DNA from: GCA-2733415 sp965178635
Lineage (GTDB): Bacteria; Bacteroidota; Bacteroidia; Flavobacteriales; Flavobacteriaceae
Assembly (NCBI GenBank): GCA_965178635.1
Contig: CBCXVT010000038.1
Location: 1 to 64,000 of the forward strand
DNA: 64,000 nucleotides
Direction: 5' to 3'
The translations under genes and the position numbers were made by a program. The notes below the pieces were generated by a model. It made no database searches and was not told where the DNA came from. It worked only from the letters and a program-made list of their open reading frames with translations. Below, in pieces: positions 8,049-15,231 of this stretch. The first letter of the stretch is position 1. Each line of letters opens with the position of its first letter.

Positions 8049-10661
8049 ATGAATTTATTTAGTGAAGATACCATACAGCGTTTAGATAAACGTATAGCAT
8101 CAAAAGTAGAAGATGGAGATATTGAAGTAGAATTATCCCCAATTATTAAAAACAACTTAAAATTTACTCCAAGACCTTATCAAGAGGAAGCATTTACATA
8201 TTTTAATTATTATTTAAACAACAAAAAATTACGCACAAGACCCACCCAAGTATTGTTTCACATGGCAACGGGTAGTGGTAAAACGTTGGTAATGGCAGGT
8301 GCAATGTTAGAGTTATATAAAATGGGCTATCGCAATTTTATATTCTTTGTAAATACAGATACCATTATTCGTAAAACCAAAGAGAACTTCTTAAATCCTA
8401 ACAGCTCTAAATATCTTTTTAAAGAACAAATAAATATCGATGGTGTAAATATAAACATCACAGAAGTAGATAGTTTTGAAAGCACCAATACAGACGATAT
8501 AAGTATTTTATTTTCTACTATTCAAGGCTTACATACCAAACTTAATGCACCAAGAGAAAACAGTATCACTTTTGACGATTTTATAGATAAAGAGATTGTA
8601 TTAATTAGTGACGAAGCACATCATATTAACACACTTACAAAAAAGAAATTAAGCAAAGGAGAAAAAGAAAACTTCACAAGTTGGGAATATACAGTTAAGC
8701 GAATTTTAGAAAGTAACCCAGATAATATTATGATGGAATTTACAGCTACATTAGAGCTGAATCATCCAAACATTGCTTCAAAATATGCCAATAAATTATT
8801 ATACGATTATTCATTAGCTAAATTTAGAGAAGATGGCTATTCTAAAGAAGTACAAACAAATCAAGTAGATTATCAACCTATTCAAAGAGCAATTGTTACA
8901 ATTTTAATAAGTCAGTTCAAAAAGAAAATATTTGCTTCCAAAGGTATTTTAGCAAAACCAGTAGTAATGTTTAAATCTAAAACAACTATTGAAAGTGCTG
9001 AAATGGAAAAGGCTTTTATTGATGAAATTAGAAACTTAACAGTTTCTAAATTAGAAAGCTTAATCAAGTTAGATAATGCAATTTTAGATAAAGCAATAAC
9101 TTATTTTAAAGAATTAGATATATCATTACAAGGTTTAATAGATGAAATAAAAGAAGACTTTTCAGAAGACAAAATAATATCTGTAAACTCTAAAAATGAT
9201 ACAGACGATAAACAAATTGTAATAAACAGTCTTGAAGATAATAATAATGAATATAGAGCAGTTTTTGCAGTAGATAAATTAAATGAAGGTTGGGATGTTT
9301 TAAATCTTTATGACATTGTTAGGTTATACGATACAAGGGATGCAACAGGAAATAAACCAGGTAAAACAACAGTAGCAGAAGCACAATTAATTGGTAGAGG
9401 TGCAAGATATTATCCTTTTCAATTAGAAGATAATCAAGAGTTAGATAAGCGTAAGTATGATAATGATTTAGACAATATAATGCGTCATTGTGAAACCTTA
9501 CATTATCATTGCTCACATAATCCGAGATATATAACAGAATTAAATAATGCACTTCGTCAAATAGGAATGTTTCCTGAAGAAAAAGTAGAAGTAGATTTAA
9601 TTTTAAAAGACGAATTTAAAGACACACCATTATATAAAAGTGGTTTCATATTCCTAAATAAAAAGGTAAAGAACAATCCTAAAACATTATTAGAGTATCA
9701 AGAGCCAACAATAGTAAAAAAACATACATACGCCTTAAGAACAAATCGTTCAGCATCTACAACTATTTTAGATAACAAATCTGTAAAGAAAAATAAAGTT
9801 CAAGCTAACTATGCAAATAAACACTCGTTTTCTGTTTGGGATAATAACTTAATTCAAAAAGGTTTAAATAGAATACCATTTTATTATTTTAATAATATTA
9901 GAAAGTTCTTCCCGAGTGTAAAATCTATGAATGATTTTATTACAAATGAAAAATATTTTGGTGGTATAGTAGTAGAGGTAACAGGTTTACAAAAAGACAC
10001 TAATAACTTATCAGCACATCAAAAATTAGAAATTGTTATAAGTGTAGCAACAAAAATAGCAAACGAAATATCAACCAAGTTTGGTGATTATAGAGGAACA
10101 AAATCATTCTACAGAGAGCCATTAAGAAAGTATTTTAAAAACAAAAAACTTGCGTTTTCTGTAAATCAAAATACAACAGCTGAAACAGGAAAACCAACAA
10201 TGCGTAATGATATTCCTCAAGAATATTTTGTTGACTTAAACAAAGCAGATTGGTATGCCTATAATGAAAATTATGGCACTTCAGAAGAAAAGTTTTTAGT
10301 TAAGTATTTCCACGATAACATAGATTATTTAAAGGAAAAGTTCAAAGACATTTATCTATTAAGGAATGAAAGGTTTTTCAAGTTATATAGATTTAGTGAT
10401 GCGAAAGCAACAGAACCAGACTTTGTTCTATATATGACGGATAAAAATTCAGATGAAGAAATAGTGTATCAATTATTCATAGAGCCAAAGGGTAATCAAC
10501 TATTGTATCAAGATGAATGGAAAGAACAATTCCTTATGGAAGTAGAAAAAGAAGCAGTTATAGAATTATACGAAAGTCAACAATACAAATTAATCGGTAT
10601 GCCTTTCTATAATAAAGCTAATAGAGAAGATAAATTTGAAAAAAAATTAAAATCAGTGTAG
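8049..10661 (+). CDS. res: Type III restriction-modification system, restriction subunit (Res)
   Basis: An 870-residue superfamily 2 helicase-nuclease. Walker A M-A-T-G-S-G-K-T is at 72-79, the D-E-A-H box at 188-191, and a helicase motif VI Q-L-I-G-R-G-A-R lies in the second RecA domain. The C-terminus carries a PD-(D/E)xK nuclease core with P-D at 790-791 and E-P-K at 812-814. Res and Mod assemble into the complex that moves along DNA and cuts when two head-to-head unmethylated sites meet. All key residues are present, so it is probably active. It follows mod by 6 bp and is followed by a clear intrinsic terminator, which defines a two-gene operon on the mobile element. It serves as an anti-phage defence module. 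Confidence 0.93.
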   Translation: MNLFSEDTIQRLDKRIASKVEDGDIEVELSPIIKNNLKFTPRPYQEEAFTYFNYYLNNKKLRTRPTQVLFHMATGSGKTLVMAGAMLELYKMGYRNFIFFVNTDTIIRKTKENFLNPNSSKYLFKEQINIDGVNINITEVDSFESTNTDDISILFSTIQGLHTKLNAPRENSITFDDFIDKEIVLISDEAHHINTLTKKKLSKGEKENFTSWEYTVKRILESNPDNIMMEFTATLELNHPNIASKYANKLLYDYSLAKFREDGYSKEVQTNQVDYQPIQRAIVTILISQFKKKIFASKGILAKPVVMFKSKTTIESAEMEKAFIDEIRNLTVSKLESLIKLDNAILDKAITYFKELDISLQGLIDEIKEDFSEDKIISVNSKNDTDDKQIVINSLEDNNNEYRAVFAVDKLNEGWDVLNLYDIVRLYDTRDATGNKPGKTTVAEAQLIGRGARYYPFQLEDNQELDKRKYDNDLDNIMRHCETLHYHCSHNPRYITELNNALRQIGMFPEEKVEVDLILKDEFKDTPLYKSGFIFLNKKVKNNPKTLLEYQEPTIVKKHTYALRTNRSASTTILDNKSVKKNKVQANYANKHSFSVWDNNLIQKGLNRIPFYYFNNIRKFFPSVKSMNDFITNEKYFGGIVVEVTGLQKDTNNLSAHQKLEIVISVATKIANEISTKFGDYRGTKSFYREPLRKYFKNKKLAFSVNQNTTAETGKPTMRNDIPQEYFVDLNKADWYAYNENYGTSEEKFLVKYFHDNIDYLKEKFKDIYLLRNERFFKLYRFSDAKATEPDFVLYMTDKNSDEEIVYQLFIEPKGNQLLYQDEWKEQFLMEVEKEAVIELYESQQYKLIGMPFYNKANREDKFEKKLKSV

Positions 10662-10689
10662 TTTAAATTATCCTCTCTTAAATTATAAT

Positions 10690-10726
10690 GTCAATCAGGA
10701 ATTTTATTGTTCCCGGTTGACTTTTT
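10690..10726 (+). terminator. Intrinsic terminator after mod-res
   Basis: GTCAATCAGGAA pairs with TTCCCGGTTGAC across a short AT loop, with a C-A and an A-G mismatch inside the stem, followed by five T residues. It lies 29 bp after the res stop codon. Confidence 0.75.
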
Positions 10727-10749
10727 CCATTTATAGCCCTATTTATTCT

Positions 10750-10855
10750 TTGAAGACTTTATCTATTGTAGTCGATTTAAAAGAGGGCACTTAATATATA
10801 ATCAAAAAGTTGATAATTCACCCCTAAAGTATAGGATAGTTAAATAAGTCTTCAA
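10750..10855. repeat. 10-bp inverted repeat upstream of the HUH protein gene (possible origin or Rep site)
   Basis: TTGAAGACTT at 10750-10759 and its exact complement AAGTCTTCAA at 10846-10855 bracket an AT-rich stretch directly before the HUH-endonuclease-like gene. Rolling-circle Rep proteins often act on a hairpin origin beside their own gene, so this is a candidate origin. It could instead be a regulatory pair. Confidence 0.4.
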
Positions 10856-10883
10856 TAAACGAATTAATCGTAATAGACTTATT

Positions 10884-11486
10884 ATGCTAATTAAAGAATG
10901 GTATACTAAAGAAGATATATTAAATATTTACCCCATCTCTATCTCAACATATAAGAAGAGACTAAAGACATTAAAAGATTTAACCAAAACTAAATTTATT
11001 AAATCTAAAAGTGGTTCAAATACTCGGTTAATACATCATAGTATAATAGATGATTTATTCCGTGGAAGAAGAAGATTAAATCTTAAAGAAAAGGAAGATA
11101 AAACAATAAAATGGGTTAACAACCACTATTGGAACTTCAAGGGGAATATCGTTCCGGTAAATGGAACCATTAAGAACATTAAGGCGGTGATGAAGTTCTT
11201 TTTCGATTTATTACAACAACATCAAAAGAATAAACGTGATTTAACCCTCTTTTACTCGATAGAAAAGAATCCGAATGACCAATACTACCACGCACACTTT
11301 TTAATTGATTGTAGAGGAGATATGATAGAAAAAAAGAAGATTATGGACACGTTAAAACTCCTGTGTGATAACAATACACCGGGAGAGACGAGAATATATC
11401 TTAGAGAGTATGACTTATTCTATGAAAAAAGGGGTGCTGAATACGCAACTAAAGAGGAGAACTATGGTTATCAGCTGTTGTATTAA
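10884..11486 (+). CDS. Putative HUH endonuclease, rolling-circle replication initiator or relaxase-like
   Basis: A 200-residue protein. Residues 5-30 look like an excisionase-type helix-turn-helix (W-Y-T-K-E-D-I, then S-x-S-T-Y-K-K-R-L). The core has the signature of phage/plasmid rolling-circle initiators: Y-S-I-E-K-N-P near 124-130, the metal-binding H-A-H-F-L-I at 136-141 (His136, His138), and a catalytic Y-x-x-K in A-E-Y-A-T-K (Tyr187, Lys190). Such enzymes nick one DNA strand and stay joined to the 5' end through tyrosine. It is short for a relaxase and close to small Rep proteins of phages and plasmids. A 10-bp inverted repeat spans the region just upstream, and a hairpin follows the stop. 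It suggests the element replicates or transfers as a circle. Confidence 0.6.
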   Translation: MLIKEWYTKEDILNIYPISISTYKKRLKTLKDLTKTKFIKSKSGSNTRLIHHSIIDDLFRGRRRLNLKEKEDKTIKWVNNHYWNFKGNIVPVNGTIKNIKAVMKFFFDLLQQHQKNKRDLTLFYSIEKNPNDQYYHAHFLIDCRGDMIEKKKIMDTLKLLCDNNTPGETRIYLREYDLFYEKRGAEYATKEENYGYQLLY

Positions 11487-11488
11487 TT

Positions 11489-11514
11489 ACCTCATAAGAA
11501 TCTAATGAGGTTAT
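11489..11514 (+). terminator. Hairpin after the HUH protein gene (weak terminator)
   Basis: ACCTCAT pairs with ATGAGGT across a nine-base loop immediately after the stop. There is no proper T run, so termination is uncertain. Confidence 0.35.
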
Positions 11515-11547
11515 AATTACATAAATTTGTCTTATAACGAGTTTAAG

Positions 11548-12288
11548 ATGAAAAAAATAATTTTACATATCCCACATTCCTCCGTTGAAATTCCAATAAA
11601 GGATGGCTACGTTTCGGATAGCCAAGCAATACATAATGAAATCATTAAACTTACTGATTGGTATACTGATGATTTATTTAACTCTGAGTCTGAAGATATG
11701 GTTATTGCCCCCTTTTCTCGAATATTTTGTGATGTGGAGCGCTTCTCAGATGATGAGTTAGAGGAGATGTCGCAATTTGGTATGGGAGCATTATATGAAA
11801 AATTTGATAACGGGAATCTCCTGAGAAAAGTTAACTCGGAATTAAGGGAGTTAATTTTAAAGAATTATTATTGGAGACATCATAAAACGTTTAGTGATTT
11901 GGTTGATACCCATATACGTGAGAATAAGACTTGCTTGATTTTAGATTGTCATTCATTTCCGTCTTTACCATTTAACTGCTCATTAGTTAAGTATACTGAA
12001 GGCCCTGACTTTAATATTGGAACTGATACTTTTCATACACCTAAACACATAATTGATGCATCAAAAGATTTTTTTAATTCAAGGGGTCTGTCTTTAGGCA
12101 TCGATACTCCATATTCAGGCTCAATAGTTCCGATGGAGTTCTATAAAAAAGATAAAAGAGTGAATTCTATTATGCTCGAGGTTAATAGACGGCTATATTT
12201 AAATGAACCTACTAATGACAAATCTCCCGGTTATCAGAAAACAAAAGAAATTGTTCAAGATTACATTAAATTATTAAAGAGATTATAA
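11548..12288 (+). CDS. N-formylglutamate amidohydrolase family protein
   Basis: A protein of about 246 residues when started at the ATG at 11548; a TTG at 11527 would add seven residues that look non-native. Family signatures are in order: I-P-H-S-S at 8-12, D-W-Y-T-D-D near 38-43, D-V-E-R-F near 60-64, D-C-H-S-F-P, T-P-Y-S-G-S, and a final E-V-N-R-R-L-Y. The histidine, aspartate and glutamate in these boxes form the zinc-site pattern of the family. Known members release formate from N-formylglutamate in histidine breakdown. Here no hut gene is nearby; instead the neighbours are a Rep-like nuclease and DNA methyltransferases, so a different amidase substrate is likely. It is probably mobile-element cargo. 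Confidence 0.82.
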   Translation: MKKIILHIPHSSVEIPIKDGYVSDSQAIHNEIIKLTDWYTDDLFNSESEDMVIAPFSRIFCDVERFSDDELEEMSQFGMGALYEKFDNGNLLRKVNSELRELILKNYYWRHHKTFSDLVDTHIRENKTCLILDCHSFPSLPFNCSLVKYTEGPDFNIGTDTFHTPKHIIDASKDFFNSRGLSLGIDTPYSGSIVPMEFYKKDKRVNSIMLEVNRRLYLNEPTNDKSPGYQKTKEIVQDYIKLLKRL

Positions 12289-12393
12289 ACCTATATTTTA
12301 TTGATTAAGTATTAAAAACCTTTTAACCTCTTGAAACAATCAATAAAATATAAATACTGACTTTAGAGGGTTTTTACTTAAAACCAAGTGTTA

Positions 12394-12413
12394 AAATGTT
12401 CATATGAACATTT
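12394..12413. promoter_or_regulatory. 20-bp perfect palindrome, copy 2 (operator or partition-like site)
   Basis: AAATGTTCATATGAACATTT is fully palindromic and matches the copy at 1845-1864 in all but one central base. It lies 38 bp before the 120-aa ORF and the ParB-methyltransferase gene, where it could act as an operator. A parS-like partition role is also possible because the second gene carries a ParB-type domain. Confidence 0.6.
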
Positions 12414-12450
12414 ATATTTTTTTGCTACATTGTAAAAAAAATACATATAT

Positions 12451-12813
12451 ATGAGCCTTTTAATATCACTTAATCAGACAGGGTTTAACAACTTAAAAGA
12501 CGATAGAGAGACAATAATTGAAAAGATAGAAGAGCTTAAAGGAGTTTTAAAAGAGCTTGAACCGGCTTATCAAACACTTAAAACATTCTACGAACCTAAA
12601 GTTAGGCTAGTTCTTGATAGGTCGAGAGGAAAAGAAACATATCGCGGACGTGTAAGTCTTTTTCTTCCTAATTCCGTTCAAAAAAAAATGATATCGTTCA
12701 AAGTAGACGAAGTGGAATCTTACAAGGGAATTGATGATGAAAGACTTATGAAGAAAGCTAAAGAGCGTGCACGTGAAATTTTAAGAGTTAAATACCCAAC
12801 TTATTTCGAATAA
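12451..12813 (+). CDS. Hypothetical protein coupled to the ParB-methyltransferase
   Basis: A 120-residue charged protein. Residues 15-45 are a likely coiled coil (repeated leucine/isoleucine with glutamate and lysine). The remainder is a basic alpha-beta segment with Y-R-G-R-V-S-L near 64-70 and a lysine/arginine-rich helix near the end. The second half loosely recalls arm-type DNA-binding domains of integrases, but this is weak. The next ATG follows its stop by a single base, so the two are surely one operon, and a perfect palindrome lies just upstream. A DNA-binding partner or regulator of the methyltransferase is the most natural guess. The family is not recognised. Confidence 0.6.
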   Translation: MSLLISLNQTGFNNLKDDRETIIEKIEELKGVLKELEPAYQTLKTFYEPKVRLVLDRSRGKETYRGRVSLFLPNSVQKKMISFKVDEVESYKGIDDERLMKKAKERAREILRVKYPTYFE

Positions 12814-12814
12814 T

Positions 12815-14371
12815 ATGACGTATAAGCATAAGTCCGAACTTCACCCCAATCCTTTCATAGACTCTTTTTATGGGAAATTTTCTTTGCAAAAGAGAGAAGA
12901 TTTGGAATTGTTAAAAAATATAACTGAGAACGGAATAGTTACACCTATAATCATTAGTCAATCAGGGTTAATTATATCAGGAAATAGAAGATATTATTGT
13001 GCAATTCAACTCGCAACTATTCAAAAAGTCCCCGTTGTGGTTCAGGATATTAAGGATTCAGAAATTACGGAATTTTTAATTATTTCACTTCAACAATTTA
13101 GAACGAAAACAATAATTCAATTAGCTAAAGAATATAAATTGATTGGTGACCACTATGAAGTTCGGAGAGGTAAGGGTAATGAATCAAAGAATTCGATAGG
13201 TAAAGAATTAAGACGAAAAATATTAAAAAAACGCACGTCCCGCTCAACTATTGAACGAGTGATTAACTCATTAGATTTAATTATAGAGTTAGAAGGTATT
13301 TCAGAAGAAAAGGCTTGGGAAAAATTAAATATACTTCACGAAACAAAAAAAAAGAAACCGGCAACAATTTTAAAACAATTAGAATCCATTAGAGATGAGA
13401 GAGAAAATACTGCTCGTTCCAAAAAATTACAAAAAACTGATTATGAAGAATTTAGGATTTTCACCCGTAGTTGTGAAGATTTAAGCGATATTGTAACAGA
13501 TAACTCAATATCTTGTGTTACAACTAGCCCACCATATTATAGCGGTATAAGAAGGTATTCGGAGGATGGTAAAGAAGTCAAAAACAAAGAGGTTAAGAAT
13601 GATTTAGAACAATTGGGACACGAAAAAACACCTGAAGAATATATTGAGAAAATGGTCAGGTATATCTCAGAGTGTTCAAGAACTTTGAGAACCGATGGTA
13701 GTATTTGGATAAATGTAATGGATGTTCGAAAGGGTGGCAACTATTTTAACGTTCCGGAAAAATTATTAATTGAAATTGAACGATTAGGCTTAAAAACTGC
13801 TCAGAAGTGTATTTGGTTTAAAAATAATCCACCATATGACGATAATTCAGTATTTCAACCTTCGATGGAACATATTTTTCATTTCGTCAAAGACACAAAA
13901 AAATACAAATGGAAGGATAATTGGTATTCTGAGGCAGATGAATTTCTTGGTCAGATAACATATGGAGACGCCAGTAAAAAGCGTAAATTTAGAAATGTAT
14001 TTTTCTATCCATCAAATAAGACAGAAAGAAATCAAAACGATGGGGTAGGATTTGTAAATAGTATGCTACAGACCAATGTTATTAATAATTCATATTTAAA
14101 AGGTCTCCTAAATTCCAAAGGACTGACTCTTCAGCATAATGCACTCTATGATTTAGAGGTTCCGATGATATGTATCTTATCAACAACCGATAAGAATGAT
14201 AACGTTATGGATATTTTCAGTGGTTTGGCAACAACGGGGTTAATTGCTTACGCTAATGGATGTAATTATATCGGAATTGAACTCTCAAGCGTATATAAAA
14301 CGAAATCAATTATCAGGTTTGAAGATTTTTTGGAGAAAAATCCAAACATAAGTTGGACTTGTGAAAAGTAA
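12815..14371 (+). CDS. ParB-domain/DNA methyltransferase fusion
   Basis: A 518-residue two-domain protein. Residues 5-110 are a ParB/sulfiredoxin-type domain (I-x-x-N-G-I-V-T-P-I near 36-45, then I-S-G-N-R-R-Y at 54-60). Residues 215-500 form an amino-methyltransferase with T-S-P-P-Y at 237-241 and, after it, D-I-F-S-G-L-A-T-T-G at 466-475. The motif order is beta class, giving N6-adenine or N4-cytosine methylation. Motif I has L-A in place of the usual S-G, a notable change in the cofactor loop. Such fusions are frequent on phages and conjugative elements and usually lack a partner nuclease, serving to hide the element from host restriction. It shares an operon with the 120-aa ORF. After it comes the right edge of the element. 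Confidence 0.85.
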   Translation: MTYKHKSELHPNPFIDSFYGKFSLQKREDLELLKNITENGIVTPIIISQSGLIISGNRRYYCAIQLATIQKVPVVVQDIKDSEITEFLIISLQQFRTKTIIQLAKEYKLIGDHYEVRRGKGNESKNSIGKELRRKILKKRTSRSTIERVINSLDLIIELEGISEEKAWEKLNILHETKKKKPATILKQLESIRDERENTARSKKLQKTDYEEFRIFTRSCEDLSDIVTDNSISCVTTSPPYYSGIRRYSEDGKEVKNKEVKNDLEQLGHEKTPEEYIEKMVRYISECSRTLRTDGSIWINVMDVRKGGNYFNVPEKLLIEIERLGLKTAQKCIWFKNNPPYDDNSVFQPSMEHIFHFVKDTKKYKWKDNWYSEADEFLGQITYGDASKKRKFRNVFFYPSNKTERNQNDGVGFVNSMLQTNVINNSYLKGLLNSKGLTLQHNALYDLEVPMICILSTTDKNDNVMDIFSGLATTGLIAYANGCNYIGIELSSVYKTKSIIRFEDFLEKNPNISWTCEK

Positions 14372-14404
14372 TTGTTTAACGTCTATCTTTTTATTTTTCA
14401 AACT

Positions 14405-14419
14405 TTTGTAGTCTACAAA
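14405..14419. repeat. 15-bp palindrome near the right end of the element
   Basis: TTTGTAG and CTACAAA are exact reverse complements around one central T. The site is within 100 bp of the point where comM is cut and no T run follows, so it is a better candidate for a recombinase-binding arm than a terminator. Confidence 0.4.
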
Positions 14420-14483
14420 TGGTTCATAAAAAAAGACATAAATAAGACACTATAAAAAAAATAAAACAAAATACAACTGATTA

Positions 14484-15107
14484 TCAAATATTTAGAAACA
14501 TATACTCCTGACCTTTAACATCAGAGAAATCAAACTCAGGAAAATCTAAACCTTTAGAAAATTCTTCGCGGGTATCGATGATAGTTGGTTCTAATTTATG
14601 ACCCTTATCAAAAAACTCAATAACTTCTAAAATATTATCGACTCCGTAAACCTCTAAATCGTTTACAATAGCCGCTTCTTTAGCGTTACTTTTTGGTAGA
14701 ATAAATCCTTTAAATCCTTCTTCTCTTGCTTTTATAGCTATTGGTAAAGCACCACGAATTGGCTGCAAGCTTCCATCTAAAGAGAGTTCACCCATAATTA
14801 AATAATCGCCGATGGTTTCTGACTTTATTTGACCTGAAGCTGCTAAAATTCCCATAGCGATTGGTAAGTCGTAAGCACTACCCTCCTTACGCAAATCAGC
14901 AGGAGCCATATTTATCGTGATTCTTTTTCCAGGAATTTTAAACTGATTGTTTTGAAGAGCAGCAGCAATTCGGTAATTACTTTCTTTTATAGCATTATCT
15001 GGCAAACCTACCAAATGATAACCTACCCCTTTTACGATGTTAACCTCAATAGTTATTGTTGTCGCCTCAACACCAAAAAATGCACTCCCAAAAACTTTTA
15101 CAAGCAT
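14484..15107 (-). pseudogene. comM: comM/yifB magnesium-chelatase-like AAA ATPase, truncated by the mobile element
   Basis: Only about 208 residues remain, against roughly 510 for the family. The visible part is the N-terminal domain, starting M-L-V-K-V-F-G-S at the ATG at 15107 and running through G-L-P-D-N-A-I-K-E-S to F-S-D-V-K-G-Q-E. The family should continue there toward its Walker A site. Instead the frame passes into six foreign residues and stops. ComM is a hexameric helicase that helps branch migration during natural transformation, so the cell probably lacks this function. Homology ends at about 14,505, which marks the right junction of the mobile element. The ATPase part should lie beyond the left edge of the window if this was a clean insertion. 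Confidence 0.88.
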
Positions 15108-15177
15108 ATACAAATGATTAAAATGAACTTGGGGAGTTACTAAGTTACATTAATTTTTAAAAACATGCTAGTCCTAA

Positions 15178-15212
15178 AAAACACAAAAGACGCTTTAAAG
15201 CGCCTTTGTATA
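15178..15212 (-). terminator. Intrinsic terminator after dsbD
   Basis: CGCTTTAAAGCG forms a perfect hairpin, and the arms extend with G/C pairs. The A-rich flank on the plus strand reads as a U run on the leftward transcript. It separates dsbD from truncated comM. Confidence 0.65.
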
Positions 15213-15231
15213 CTATTAAGATATCCAACCT

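Noticed and set aside
1..14500. CRISPR array or tRNA attachment site in the element
   Set aside because: No regularly spaced repeats and no tRNA-like cloverleaf were seen in this stretch.
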